Shown piece after piece: positions 14,337 to 22,821 of a DNA stretch of 33,626 bases (position 1 is its first letter; each line of letters opens with the position of its first letter). The notes beneath the pieces are model-generated. The model worked only from the letters and a program-made list of their open reading frames with translations, was not told the DNA's origin and did no database searches. The position numbers were made by a program, and so were the translations under genes. The stretch is from Intestinibacillus massiliensis (GTDB taxonomy: Bacteria; Bacillota; Clostridia; Oscillospirales; Butyricicoccaceae): positions 325,839-359,464 of the forward strand of contig NZ_LT707059.1 of the NCBI RefSeq assembly GCF_900155735.1, written 5' to 3'.

Positions 14337-14364
14337 AAAGCGGCCGGGAAATCCCGGCCGCTTT
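14337..14364. terminator. Bidirectional terminator between SRAP and second SLH gene
   Basis: A 12-bp stem AAAGCGGCCGGG (14337-14348) with CCCGGCCGCTTT, 4-base loop, TTTTATG on the plus strand and TTTCCTATT on the minus strand. It lies between converging genes. Confidence 0.85.
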
Positions 14365-14380
14365 TATGTGAAAATATGAA

Positions 14381-16720
14381 TTATTCTGTGACAGTCACAG
14401 TGCAGGTTGCAGTTTTCTCCCCGTCTTCTGTGGTAACAGTGATGGTCGCTGTTCCGGCAGAAACGGCCGTAACCACGCCGTTATCGACGGTTGCTATCTC
14501 GTTATCGCTGGAAGACCAGGTAACATTTTTGTTGGTAGCATTTTCGGGCTTGAATTTTGCATTTAGCTTTGCAGATTGTTGATTCTCGTCGCTCGTTGAA
14601 AGATTGAGAGATGTAGTATCAAGGGTTACATCTTCTACAGGAATGGCTTTAGGTGGTTCGTCAGCTTTTACAGTAACAATACAGGTTGCGGATTGATCCC
14701 CTGCTGTAGCAGTAATAGTGGCTGTACCCGCAGCGACAGCGCTGACCACACCGCCCGCCACAGTTGCGATCTTTTCATCGCTGGAAGACCAAGTTACCGT
14801 TTTGTCAGCATTGCCCGTAGCTTGTACAGTTGCCGTTAATGTGTTAGTTTCGCCTTTTTCAAGGGATAGGCTGCTTGCACTAAGAGAAATTTTAGTAACG
14901 ATATCAGTTTCGGACTTAACGGTAACTGTGCACTGTGCGGTTTTACCGCCATCGTTTGTTTTCACCGTAATAGTCGCGTTGCCATTTTTAACAGCAGTCA
15001 CCTTGCCGTTCGCGTCTACCGTGGCAATGTTAGCGTCGCTGGAAGTCCAGGAAACTTTTGGGTTAGAAGCATTTGTTGGCGCAACAGTTGCGGTGAGCTG
15101 TTCCGAATTGCCTTCAACCAGGCTTAAGGTGGTGGGAGTCAAGGTGACGCCGGTCACGCTTACCGTAGAGGAAGAACCCGTAACCGTAATTTTGCAGGTT
15201 GCGGATTTGCCGCTGCCGTCATTTGCTTTTGCGGTAATGGTGGCGGTGCCGGCCTTCACGCCCTTAACTACGCCGCTGTCGCTGACCGTTGCAATATTGG
15301 TGTTATTGGAAGACCAAGTAACCGTTTTGTTCGTTGCATCCGAGGGGCTGACAGTCGCGGTAAGGTCAACCGTTTTATCGACCGCAACGCTAGCGGAAGC
15401 TGGGGAGATGGAAACGCCTGTTACCTTGGTGCTGTTTTCCACCGTCACTTTGTCCGTAACCGTAATGGTGCTGTTTTTGCCGCTTTCCAGTTTGGAAATC
15501 GTACCGCTGCCCTTGATGGTTGCACTGGAACGGGAATTCGGCGTCAGGGTGCTGATCGTACCGTTTACCGTAAGCGTCGTGCCGGTTGCGCTGCTGTCCA
15601 GCGTCAGGGTGGAGACGGTGACGCTGGATTCGATGGTAACCTTAAGGTTTTTGCTCTCGATCACAACATCGCTGATCTTTGGGTTGCTGCTGTTCTTCGC
15701 AATTGTCGTATCGTTTTGAATGCGCAGGTTCCCCTTGATGGAAGTGTCCTTGTCAAATTTCAGCGCAACGATTTCGCTGCCGCTGCTGCTGCTTTTGTCG
15801 GAAACCACATCGCCGTCAATCTGGCAGTCTGTAAAAACGATGGAGTTTTGGCCGCCGCCGTAAACGTAAATATCGCCCTTGACACGCACGTCTTCCAAAG
15901 TAACGGAACCATTCTTGACGTCGCCCGTAATGGTAAGGTCGCCCTCGGCGGTGATGTTTTTAAGCTTTGCGCCGGAGACCTTAATGTCGATGTCGTTATA
16001 AGTGCCGCCGCTGTAGGATTTTTTGCTGGAATCGACCGTCAGGTTGTCCGCGCTGCTGGTCGGCTTGTTGGCGTTGTTGTTATTGTTTTGATTGTTATTG
16101 TTGTTCGACGAAGATTCGCTCCGGCGGGAGGACAGCGCCTTGTTGATCGCGACGACCGCCTCGGCGCGCGTCAGCGGCTTGCCCGGCCCGAACGAGTTGT
16201 CCGGATAGCCGTTCATCACTTCGGCCAGCGACGCGGCGCGGACATACGGCTTTGCCCAGCTGGAAATGGAAGCGTCGTCGGTAAAGGCGGTTTCGGAGGA
16301 CGAAATTTTGAGGTTGTCCACCTTGGCCAGCATGACGGCCGCCTGTTCACGTGTCAGCGGCTTGTCCGGCTGGAACGTGCCGTCCGAATTACCGGAGATG
16401 TAGCCGTTGCCTACGCCCTTCTGGATTTCCGCATAGGCCCAATAATCGCTTTTAACGTCGGAAAAAGTGGCGGAAGAACCGGATGTGAAGCCAAATGCGT
16501 TATTGACCAGCTTCACCATTTCTGCGCGCGTCACCTTGTTGTCCGGTTTGAATGTACCGTCCGGATAGCCGCTGATGCGGCCGCTGTCAATCCAGGACTG
16601 GATCGTAGATTGTGCCCAGTGGCCGTTTATGTCCTTAACGGCGGCAGCCCCTGCGGGCAGCGTACCGAGCAGGGTGACGGCGGCGAGTACCGCGGCCAAC
16701 CCCTTTGTCCCTTTTTTCAT
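14381..16720 (-). CDS. SLH-anchored surface protein with beta-solenoid and Big_2 Ig-like domains
   Basis: A 779-residue exported wall-bound protein. ATG at 16720 follows AGGAGGG by about 10 bases. Order: signal peptide (1-27, ending G-A-A-A); three SLH domains (about 30-200, each with I-S-G-Y/N-x-D-G-T-F-x-P-D and T-R-A/E), so the wall anchor is N-terminal here, opposite to the other SLH protein; an Asn-rich linker with two five-Asn runs (about 203-217); a segment of short beta repeats such as LTITGDVKNGSVTLEDV (about 225-430), solenoid-like; and four or five bacterial Ig-like Big_2 domains (about 432-779) marked by V-T-W-S-S-x-x-x-x-I-A-T-V and G-T-A-T-I-T. The only Cys residues apart from one in the solenoid recur at the same place in each Ig repeat. 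Likely adhesion or matrix scaffolding. GC is lower than in neighbours, mainly from Ser/Thr/Asn codons. Confidence 0.9.
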   Translation of the reverse strand: MKKGTKGLAAVLAAVTLLGTLPAGAAAVKDINGHWAQSTIQSWIDSGRISGYPDGTFKPDNKVTRAEMVKLVNNAFGFTSGSSATFSDVKSDYWAYAEIQKGVGNGYISGNSDGTFQPDKPLTREQAAVMLAKVDNLKISSSETAFTDDASISSWAKPYVRAASLAEVMNGYPDNSFGPGKPLTRAEAVVAINKALSSRRSESSSNNNNNQNNNNNANKPTSSADNLTVDSSKKSYSGGTYNDIDIKVSGAKLKNITAEGDLTITGDVKNGSVTLEDVRVKGDIYVYGGGQNSIVFTDCQIDGDVVSDKSSSSGSEIVALKFDKDTSIKGNLRIQNDTTIAKNSSNPKISDVVIESKNLKVTIESSVTVSTLTLDSSATGTTLTVNGTISTLTPNSRSSATIKGSGTISKLESGKNSTITVTDKVTVENSTKVTGVSISPASASVAVDKTVDLTATVSPSDATNKTVTWSSNNTNIATVSDSGVVKGVKAGTATITAKANDGSGKSATCKITVTGSSSTVSVTGVTLTPTTLSLVEGNSEQLTATVAPTNASNPKVSWTSSDANIATVDANGKVTAVKNGNATITVKTNDGGKTAQCTVTVKSETDIVTKISLSASSLSLEKGETNTLTATVQATGNADKTVTWSSSDEKIATVAGGVVSAVAAGTATITATAGDQSATCIVTVKADEPPKAIPVEDVTLDTTSLNLSTSDENQQSAKLNAKFKPENATNKNVTWSSSDNEIATVDNGVVTAVSAGTATITVTTEDGEKTATCTVTVTE

Positions 16721-16800
16721 AGGTTATCATCCCTCCTATAGTTGCTATGGCCGTTGGCTGCCGCATCTCGCGGCAACATGAAATGTACCATATAAGAACT

Positions 16801-16830
16801 ATTATACCAACTCCTGTGTGAAAGGAAAGG
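16801..16830 (-). promoter_or_regulatory. Extended -10 promoter of the second SLH gene
   Basis: Minus-strand TGGTATAAT (TATAAT at 16806-16801), with CTTTCC at the -35 position 17 bp upstream. A TTCTTAAGAA palindrome (16852-16861) lies further upstream. The leader of about 72 bases contains a GCCGC/GCGGC hairpin (16761-16775). Confidence 0.6.
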
Positions 16831-16934
16831 GGGGCGGGATAAAAATTAATTCTTCTTAAGAAATTCCCGGCGGGGCGGGGCAATAGGAGCCACATCATCT
16901 TGCGTATCACCCGTCTTCGATGACATGCTCTGTG

Positions 16935-16967
16935 CAAAAAAGCGTGAAGCCTTTTGGGCTTCACGCT
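16935..16967 (-). terminator. Terminator of the 39-residue gene
   Basis: An 11-bp perfect stem (16941-16951 with 16957-16967), 5-base loop, followed on the minus strand by six T. It lies 68 bases beyond the stop of the small gene. Nothing else is seen in 16862-16934. Confidence 0.85.
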
Positions 16968-17034
16968 GACACGGTATACGCGTTAAAAGAATTGAGTTGA
17001 AACAGCCGGACTAATGGGTTTGCCGCAAAGAGGC

Positions 17035-17154
17035 TTATTGCCCTTGCGCATTTTTCCCGCCGCCGTTGCCGCCCTTTTTCTTGTGCTGGTGCCGGAAAGC
17101 AATGCGCCGCAATTCATCTTCCCGCACACGGACGATCTCCTTGAATAGCCGCAT
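17035..17154 (-). CDS. 39-residue basic protein with Lys/Gly-rich tail
   Basis: ATG at 17154 to TAA at 17035, with GGAGGTGATACC just upstream, a near-perfect Shine-Dalgarno match (GGAGGTGAT is complementary to the 16S rRNA 3' end). The product begins with an amphipathic helix (MRLFKEIVRVREDELRRIA) and ends in H-Q-H-K-K-K-G-G-N-G-G-G-K, strongly basic and probably unstructured. It is flanked by the lrgB terminator upstream and its own terminator downstream. No family is recognised; nucleic-acid or membrane association is possible. The optimal ribosome binding site and flanking terminators are the evidence that it is real. I found no clear promoter, so it could be expressed by read-through from lrgB. 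Confidence 0.6.
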   Translation of the reverse strand: MRLFKEIVRVREDELRRIAFRHQHKKKGGNGGGKNAQGQ

Positions 17155-17209
17155 GGTATCACCTCCGGGTTCAGTTTGCGCGGAAACTGCACATCTGATA
17201 ACGGGAAAC

Positions 17210-17243
17210 AAAAAAGGCCCTGCCGCAGGCAAAGCCTTTTTTT
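17210..17243 (-). terminator. Terminator of the DUF4364-lrgA-lrgB operon
   Basis: AAGGC...GCCTT outer stem with a G-U-containing inner stem and TGC loop; T-tracts on both sides. It starts 5 bases after the lrgB stop. Confidence 0.85.
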
Positions 17244-17247
17244 GTTT

Positions 17248-17937
17248 TTACAGGAAAATTGCCACGACCGATGCGACAAGCGCCGTAATCAGCCCCGCGA
17301 CGCCGATCGCAAGCCCGCTCATCGCGCCTTCCGTTTCGCCCAGCTCAATGGCGCGCGACGTACCGACCGCGTGGGAGGAGGTGCCGATCGCAATGCCGGT
17401 GGTGACCGGATGGTTCACGCCGAGCTTTTTCAGGAAGCCAGGCAGGCAGACCGCGCCGAACAGGCCGGTAACAATGATGGCGATCGCCGTAATCGACGGC
17501 ACGCCGCCGAGCGAACGGGCGACCTCGACGCCAATCGGCGTGGTGACCGATTTGGGCAGCAGGGAAGCGATGACCGAGCTGTCCAGCCCAAACAGCTTGC
17601 ACAGCACAAATACGCTGCCCATGGAGGCGAGCGAACCGACGAACGCGCCCAGCAAGATGGGCAGCAGGTGCTTTTTTAGCGTTCCGAGCTGCCGGTAGAT
17701 CGGGATGGCGAGCGCGACGGTGGCGGGCGTCAGGAACATCGAGATAAACGCGCCGCCGGTATTGTAGGTTTCTGTCGAGGTGCCGGTGGCGACCAGCAGG
17801 GCGCACATCAGCACCATGGCGATCAGCAGCGGGTTGGCGACCGGCGTTTTCAGCCTGCGGTTGGCCAGCAGGCCAATTTCATAGGAAAGTACTGAAAGCG
17901 CCAGCCAGGCGAGCGGGGAAGTCAGTACGTCTTTCAT
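17248..17937 (-). CDS. lrgB: LrgB/CidB family membrane protein
   Basis: A 229-residue integral membrane protein with about six or seven helices. ATG at 17937 overlaps the lrgA stop as ATGA. Family features are N-P-L-L-I-A near 36, F-L-T-P-A-T-V-A-L-A-I-P-I-Y (about 68-81), P-K-S-V-T-T-P-I-G (about 128-136) and G-x-x-S-H-A-V-G-T (about 186-194). LrgA/LrgB pairs were described as murein-hydrolase and lysis modulators. The Bacillus subtilis relative PftAB (YsbAB) forms a pyruvate transporter controlled by the LytST two-component system, so a small-carboxylate transport role is equally possible. Translationally coupled with lrgA; last gene of the operon. Confidence 0.93.
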   Translation of the reverse strand: MKDVLTSPLAWLALSVLSYEIGLLANRRLKTPVANPLLIAMVLMCALLVATGTSTETYNTGGAFISMFLTPATVALAIPIYRQLGTLKKHLLPILLGAFVGSLASMGSVFVLCKLFGLDSSVIASLLPKSVTTPIGVEVARSLGGVPSITAIAIIVTGLFGAVCLPGFLKKLGVNHPVTTGIAIGTSSHAVGTSRAIELGETEGAMSGLAIGVAGLITALVASVVAIFL

Positions 17938-18347
17938 GAAAGCGTCGCCTCCTCGCTATGTACCGTTTCGGCGGGGACGGCAGTCTCCACAGGGGCGCGC
18001 CGCGCCTGCATCTTCAGGACGAGATGGACGGTGCCGGCGGTCACGGCCGCCGTGATGAGCGTCGTCAGGATAATGACCGCGAGGATGGGCACAAGCTGGG
18101 ACTTGATCTGGGGGAAAACGTCCAGGATGCCGAGGCAGGCCGGCAGAAAGAAGAACGCCATATTTTTCAGGAAGAAGTCTGCGGCTTCTTCCACGTGGCT
18201 TAGCTTGATTACGCCAAAGGCCAGCAGGATAAATAACAGGCTCATGCCGAGCACATTGCCCGGCAGCTTGCCCGCGCACAGCACGGAGAGCAGGTCGCCG
18301 GCGACGCACAGGGCAAAGAGAATTGCGAGTTGTCTCAAGTATTTCAC
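17934..18347 (-). CDS. lrgA: LrgA/CidA family membrane protein
   Basis: A 137-residue membrane protein with four predicted helices (about 5-23, 31-49, 64-82, 88-112), holin-like in size. The start is GTG at 18347, overlapping the DUF4364 stop as GTGA, so translation is coupled. The G-N-V-L-G-M-S-L-L-F (about 29-38) and F-F-L-P-A-C-L-G-I (about 71-79) stretches are typical of the CidA/LrgA family (usual F-x-P-A-x-V-G). It is thought to work in a complex with LrgB in the cytoplasmic membrane. The C-terminal tail is charged and cytoplasmic, and is a little longer than usual. Confidence 0.92.
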   Translation of the reverse strand: MKYLRQLAILFALCVAGDLLSVLCAGKLPGNVLGMSLLFILLAFGVIKLSHVEEAADFFLKNMAFFFLPACLGILDVFPQIKSQLVPILAVIILTTLITAAVTAGTVHLVLKMQARRAPVETAVPAETVHSEEATLS

Positions 18348-18901
18348 AGCGCGGGGTCATCTTCCTTTTCTTCTTCGTAGTTTTGGGTCAACGCGTCGAG
18401 CAGCACATGGTAAATCTTTTCCGCGTTTTTGCGGAACCGGCGTTCCAGCAGGGACGCCTGCGCACGGCTTACCACATGCATGCGGATGGAAAAGACCTCC
18501 TCAAGGCCAAGCTCGACGACCAGGTCGTTATCGGCGCAAGGCTCGACGCTGGTCGAGATCGCGGCGTCCCGCCGCAGCGCGCGCACGACCCGCAGCGCGG
18601 ACGCCTGCGCGGATTCGCGTACGGTATAGGGCAGGCTGGTTTCGAACAGTTCGGCGGTTTCCCGGCCCATGGCAGTGATGCGGTAGAGCGGTTCGCCTTC
18701 CCCGGGCGCACGTTCGATATGGCCGGTCTCGACCATTTCGTAAAACGCCTCCTGCAGCTCAAAATAACTGAAGCCGTCGTCGCACCAGGTGCAGATATCG
18801 ACAACCGATTCAAAGCTGACCGGGAAATCCAGGAAGCCCATGGAGTACAGCACCAGGAATTTGATGTCTTCCTTGGTGCGGATAAAGCCGTAGCGTACCA
18901 A
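18344..18901 (-). CDS. DUF4364 family protein, winged-helix-like, first gene of the lrg operon
   Basis: A 185-residue cytoplasmic protein. The start is TTG at 18901, with AAAGGAGG 9 bases upstream; the resulting N-terminus, followed by Y-G-F-I-x-T-K-E-D-I-K-F-L, fits the family. The N-terminal ~85 residues look like a winged helix (F-S-Y-F-E-L-Q-E-A-F-Y-E-M-V-E-T-G-H-I, then a wing Y-R-I-T-A-M-G-R-E), followed by an alpha/beta region ending in an acidic tail E-E-E-K-E-D-D. DUF4364 is widespread in Clostridia and treated as a probable transcriptional regulator. Its 4-base overlap with lrgA suggests it controls or assists the LrgAB pair; I infer this from context only. Confidence 0.9.
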   Translation of the reverse strand: MVRYGFIRTKEDIKFLVLYSMGFLDFPVSFESVVDICTWCDDGFSYFELQEAFYEMVETGHIERAPGEGEPLYRITAMGRETAELFETSLPYTVRESAQASALRVVRALRRDAAISTSVEPCADNDLVVELGLEEVFSIRMHVVSRAQASLLERRFRKNAEKIYHVLLDALTQNYEEEKEDDPAL

Positions 18902-18940
18902 ACGGTTCGCCTCCTTTCAAAAGCACTCAATTTATCAACA

Positions 18941-18969
18941 GTATACCATAAGGCATGCGAAATGGAAAG
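18941..18969 (-). promoter_or_regulatory. Extended -10 promoter of the DUF4364-lrgAB operon
   Basis: Minus-strand TGGTATACT (TATACT at 18946-18941), with CTTTCC at the -35 position. The same CTTTCC/TGG pair occurs before the second SLH gene. Confidence 0.55.
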
Positions 18970-19000
18970 ACAGACTGTGCGCTATTTTGTAAAGATACGG

Positions 19001-19030
19001 TTGCAAATGGATTTGTATTTGCAGTATAAT
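19001..19030 (+). promoter_or_regulatory. Promoter of the GNAT-radC-uvrB gene group
   Basis: TTGCAA (19001-19006), 18-bp spacer, TATAAT (19025-19030), 37 bases before the GNAT start. It diverges from the DUF4364 promoter. Confidence 0.75.
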
Positions 19031-19067
19031 AAAAGTCTAGGAATTCTGTCGAAACAGGAGGAAAACC

Positions 19068-19673
19068 ATGCCTGAAATTACGATTAAACCGGCGACGGTG
19101 GAGGATGCACGGGAGATGCTCGCCATCTACGCGCCCTATGTGGAGGCCACTACGGTTTCAAGCGAGTACGAGGCGCCGTCGCTGGGGGAGTTTATCGGGC
19201 GTATCGAGCGTTTTACGCAAAAGACCCCGTGGCTGGTCTGCCGGATTGACGGCGCAGTCGCAGGGTATGGTTACGCCTCCCCGCACCGCGCCCGCGCGGC
19301 ATACCAGTGGTCGGTCGAGACCTCGATCTATGTCGCGGAGGCGTTCCACCGCTGCGGCGTGGCGCGCGCCCTGTATTCCGCGCTGTTCGAGCTGCTGACG
19401 CGGCAGGGCTATTATAACATCTTTGTCGGCATCACATCGCCGAACGAGCGCTCCATCAAGTTCCACTCCGCGATGGGGTTTGTGATTTCGGGCGCATACC
19501 AGGTCAGCATGTACAAGTTCGGCCAGTGGCGGGACGTTATCTGGATGGCGAAGTCCCTGCGGCCCCATACCGGCGAGCCGCACCCGACTCTGCCGTTCCC
19601 GCAGCTTGCGGGGCTGCCGTTCGTCACGGATATTTTGGGGAAAGCTGCGGCGGCCATCCGCGCGCCGCAATAG
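19068..19673 (+). CDS. GNAT N-acetyltransferase, phosphinothricin-acetyltransferase-like
   Basis: A 201-residue cytoplasmic acetyl-CoA-dependent acetyltransferase. ATG at 19068 after AGGAGG. The GNAT fold (about 4-165) includes the early I-K-P-A-T-V-x-D-A segment, Y-A-P-Y-V-E-x-T-T-V-S-S-E-Y typical of the Pat/Bar group, V-E-T-S-I-Y-V (beta4), the acetyl-CoA loop region R-C-G-V-A-R-A-L-Y (about 103-111; R-x-x-G-x-A with Cys at one x) and N-E-R-S-I-K-F-H-S-A-M-G-F near 124-136. The substrate is unknown; relatives acetylate amino-acid analogues such as phosphinothricin or methionine sulfoximine. The last ~35 residues are a Pro-rich extension beyond the usual fold. radC starts 14 bases downstream. 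Confidence 0.92.
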   Translation: MPEITIKPATVEDAREMLAIYAPYVEATTVSSEYEAPSLGEFIGRIERFTQKTPWLVCRIDGAVAGYGYASPHRARAAYQWSVETSIYVAEAFHRCGVARALYSALFELLTRQGYYNIFVGITSPNERSIKFHSAMGFVISGAYQVSMYKFGQWRDVIWMAKSLRPHTGEPHPTLPFPQLAGLPFVTDILGKAAAAIRAPQ

Positions 19674-19687
19674 GGAGGGGCGTAACC

Positions 19688-20371
19688 ATGGCAGTGCATG
19701 ACGACCACCGCAAGCGCATGAAGCAGAAGTTTCGCGAAAACGGCCTGGATGCGCTGCATGACCATGAGGCGCTTGAACTGCTGCTGTTTTACGCCATCCC
19801 GCGGGTCGACGTAAACCCGGTTGCGCACCGGCTGATGGAACGGTTCGGCAGCCTGCACCGCGTGCTGGAAGCGCCGGTCGAGGAACTGGCGCAGGTGGAC
19901 GGCATCGGCGAGAACAGCGCGTTGCTGCTCCAGCTTTGCAGCCAGCTTGCCCGCCGCTGCGAGGTCGACCGTTCCGAGCACAGCCTCCGGCAGAAGCCGC
20001 TGACTTCGACGGCGCTCATCGGCGCGTTTATGGCGCCCCGGTTCCGCGGCCTGCGGGATGAAGCGGTGCTGCTCGCCTGCGTGGACAACCGCGGCATCGT
20101 GCTGGACTGCCAGGAGATCGCGCGCGGCACGGTGAACGAGACCGGCGCGCCGGTGCGCAAAATCGTCGAGCTTGCAATCCGTTTTAACGCGAGCGGCGCC
20201 ATCCTTGCGCATAATCACCCGAACGGCCTAGCGCTGCCGTCGCGGGAGGATATCGCAACGACCAGGAGGATACAGGCCGGCCTGGAGGCGGTCGGCGTGC
20301 GGCTGATCGACCATATCATTGTGGCGGATGACGATTTTGTTTCGCTCCGCGACAGCGGCATCGTGAATTGA
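19688..20371 (+). CDS. radC: RadC family JAB-domain protein
   Basis: A 227-residue protein of the RadC/UPF0758 family; ATG at 19688 after GGGAGGGG. An N-terminal helix-hairpin-helix region (about 15-90, with [12 protein letters not shown]) precedes a JAMM/MPN+ metallo-domain with an intact zinc motif, H-N-H-P-N-G...S-x-x-D (about 177-191). Despite its name, a direct repair role of RadC has been doubted; the biochemical function is unsettled. Position between an acetyltransferase and uvrB in one orientation suggests co-expression with excision repair. Length is normal. Confidence 0.93.
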   Translation: MAVHDDHRKRMKQKFRENGLDALHDHEALELLLFYAIPRVDVNPVAHRLMERFGSLHRVLEAPVEELAQVDGIGENSALLLQLCSQLARRCEVDRSEHSLRQKPLTSTALIGAFMAPRFRGLRDEAVLLACVDNRGIVLDCQEIARGTVNETGAPVRKIVELAIRFNASGAILAHNHPNGLALPSREDIATTRRIQAGLEAVGVRLIDHIIVADDDFVSLRDSGIVN

Positions 20372-20432
20372 GGCTGATTTGGAATGCGCACGGGCGCTGC
20401 GGCGCATCCTGTGCATAGAGGGGAGGGGCGAT

Positions 20433-22400
20433 ATGCCAAAATTTAAAGTGGTGAGTGAATATAAGCCGGCCGGCGACCAGCCGGAGGCGATCGACAAGCT
20501 GGTGCAGGGGGTGGAACTGGGGTTCCGCGAACAGACGCTGCTCGGCGTGACCGGCTCGGGCAAGACCTTTACCATGGCGAACATCATCGAGCGCACCCAG
20601 CGGCCGACGCTGGTGCTCGCGCACAACAAGACGCTTGCCGCGCAGCTGTGCTCGGAGCTGCGGGAGTTTTTCCCGGAAAACGCGGTCGAGTATTTCGTTT
20701 CCTATTACGATTACTACCAGCCTGAGGCGTATATCGCCTCGACCGATACCTATATTGAGAAGGACAGCGCGATCAACGACGAAATCGACCGCCTGCGCCA
20801 TTCGGCGACTTCGGCGCTTTCCGAGCGGGAGGACGTCATTATTGTCGCGTCGGTCTCGTGTATTTATTCGCTCGGCGACCCGATCGACTATAAAAGCATG
20901 GTCATTTCCCTGCGCCCGGGCATGGAGCTGCGGCGCGAACAGCTTTTGCAGCGCCTGATCGATATCCAGTATGAGCGCAACGATATTGCATTTGAACGCA
21001 ACCGTTTCCGCGTGCGTGGCGACACGGTCGAGATTTGGCCGGTTTATTCGGATACGGACTGTGTCCGGGTCGAGTTTTTTGGCGACGAAATCGACCGCAT
21101 CAGCCAGATCAACCCGCTCACCGGCACGATGGTGCGCGAGCTGGGGCACATCGCGGTTTTCCCGGCAAGCCACTATGTCACGCCGCGGGAGAAAATGCAG
21201 GCGGCGATTGAAAACCTGCGCAGCGAGCTGGACGCGCGCGTGCGGTATTTTGAGGAAAACGGCAAGCTGGTGGAAGCGCAGCGCATCCGCCAGCGCACGA
21301 ACTATGACCTTGAAATGATGGAGGAAATCGGCTTTTGCAGCGGCATCGAGAACTATTCACGCGTGCTCAGCGGGCGCGAGCCGGGTTCCGCGCCGTTTAC
21401 GCTCATTGATTATTTCCCGAAGGATTTCCTGCTGATCGTGGACGAGAGCCACGTAATGCTGCCGCAGGTGCGCGCCATGTACCACGGCGACCGCGCCCGC
21501 AAGGAGAGCCTGGTGGAAAACGGCTTCCGCCTGCCCTCGGCCTTCGACAACCGGCCGCTGAATTTTGAGGAGTTTGATGAGCGCCTCAACCAGGTCATCT
21601 ACGTGTCCGCCACGCCGGGCGACTACGAGAAGGAACGCTCCTCGCAGATCGTCGAGCAGGTCATCCGGCCGACCGGCCTGCTCGACCCGGAGATCGACGT
21701 CCGCCCGGTCGAGGGGCAGGTCGACGACCTGATCGGCGAAATCAACGCGCGCGCCGAAAAGAAGGAGCGCGTGCTTGTGACGACGCTGACCAAAAAGATG
21801 GCGGAGGATTTGACCAGCTATTTGGAGGGCGCGGGCATCCGCGTGCGTTACATGCACCATGACGTCAAGACGATCGAGCGCATGGAGCTGCTGCGCGACC
21901 TGCGTCTCGGCATGTACGACGTGCTCGTCGGCATCAACCTGCTGCGCGAAGGCCTGGACCTGCCCGAGGTCTCGCTCGTCGCGATCCTGGACGCGGACAA
22001 GGAAGGCTTCTTGCGTTCGGAGACCTCACTCGTCCAGACGATCGGGCGCGCCGCGCGCAATGCAGAAGGCAAGGTCATCATGTATGCGGACACGGTCACG
22101 GCCTCGATGCGCCGCGCGATTGGCGAGACCAACCGCCGCCGTGAGAAGCAGATGGCCTTCAACAAGGCGCACGGCATCACGCCGCGCACGATACACAAAA
22201 ACGTACACGATATTATTGAGATTTCCGCCGAGGCGAATAGCAAGGCTTCCGGCAAGAAAAAGTATATGACCAAGGGCGAGCGGGCGGAGAAGATCGCCCA
22301 GCTCACCCGCCAGATGAAGGAAGCCGCCAAGCTGTTGGAGTTCGAGGTCGCCGCGGAACTGCGCGACCAGATCAAGGCGCTGGAGGCGGAAGGGGCATGA
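20433..22400 (+). CDS. uvrB: Excinuclease ABC subunit B (UvrB)
   Basis: A 655-residue DNA helicase-like subunit of nucleotide excision repair, which verifies damage delivered by UvrA and recruits UvrC. ATG at 20433 is preceded by GGGGAGGGG; reading further upstream lacks a ribosome binding site. Walker A G-V-T-G-S-G-K-T lies at 38-45, the damage-probing beta-hairpin [10 protein letters not shown] at about 92-101, Walker B D-E-S-H near 337, and helicase motif [11 protein letters not shown] near 535-543. The C-terminal UVR domain (about 615-655) is complete. No LexA-type box is visible in the 61-base gap upstream. Confidence 0.98.
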   Translation: MPKFKVVSEYKPAGDQPEAIDKLVQGVELGFREQTLLGVTGSGKTFTMANIIERTQRPTLVLAHNKTLAAQLCSELREFFPENAVEYFVSYYDYYQPEAYIASTDTYIEKDSAINDEIDRLRHSATSALSEREDVIIVASVSCIYSLGDPIDYKSMVISLRPGMELRREQLLQRLIDIQYERNDIAFERNRFRVRGDTVEIWPVYSDTDCVRVEFFGDEIDRISQINPLTGTMVRELGHIAVFPASHYVTPREKMQAAIENLRSELDARVRYFEENGKLVEAQRIRQRTNYDLEMMEEIGFCSGIENYSRVLSGREPGSAPFTLIDYFPKDFLLIVDESHVMLPQVRAMYHGDRARKESLVENGFRLPSAFDNRPLNFEEFDERLNQVIYVSATPGDYEKERSSQIVEQVIRPTGLLDPEIDVRPVEGQVDDLIGEINARAEKKERVLVTTLTKKMAEDLTSYLEGAGIRVRYMHHDVKTIERMELLRDLRLGMYDVLVGINLLREGLDLPEVSLVAILDADKEGFLRSETSLVQTIGRAARNAEGKVIMYADTVTASMRRAIGETNRRREKQMAFNKAHGITPRTIHKNVHDIIEISAEANSKASGKKKYMTKGERAEKIAQLTRQMKEAAKLLEFEVAAELRDQIKALEAEGA

Positions 22401-22693
22401 AGGCTTATTTTATCGTTTCCGTGCAGGCCGGCGACCCTGCCAAGCGCGCGTTATACGACGACTATATCCAAAAGGTGCGCCCGGTTGTGGAGCGCCATGG
22501 CGGGAAATACCTGGTGCGGACAGAGCGCATCGGCTATCTGTCCGCGCACTGGCAGCCTGACCGGCTGATCGTGGTGGAGTTCCCGGACAGGGAAGCGCTC
22601 GGCCGCTGCTTTGCCTCGGACGAATACCGGGAAATCATGCATTTGCGCGAGGGTTCGGTGCAGGCGGACGCGGTCATCGTGGACGGGATATGA
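22397..22693 (+). CDS. DUF1330 family protein
   Basis: A 98-residue cytoplasmic ferredoxin-like alpha/beta-barrel protein. Its ATG overlaps the uvrB stop (ATGA), so the two are translationally coupled. DUF1330 features are A-Y-F-I-V at the start, Y[21 protein letters not shown] (about 20-45) and [11 protein letters not shown]...C-F-A-S-D-E-Y (about 58-77). The function of the family is unknown. It sits between uvrB and uvrA, but no repair role is established. Confidence 0.9.
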   Translation: MKAYFIVSVQAGDPAKRALYDDYIQKVRPVVERHGGKYLVRTERIGYLSAHWQPDRLIVVEFPDREALGRCFASDEYREIMHLREGSVQADAVIVDGI

Positions 22694-22821
22694 GGCTTTG
22701 TAGCGGTTGGAAACGGATTATAGCGTGTGCGGCCATGCCTGCACAGCGTTTGGGCGGACGGGTAAACGCCGCCCCATCCAGGCAGATATAAAGGAAGCGA
22801 TGGAGGGATGAAGGAACTATT

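Noticed and set aside
19030-20433. LexA/DinR boxes before radC and uvrB
   Set aside because: No GAAC-N4-GTTC-type site found by eye in the upstream regions, so SOS control is not claimed.
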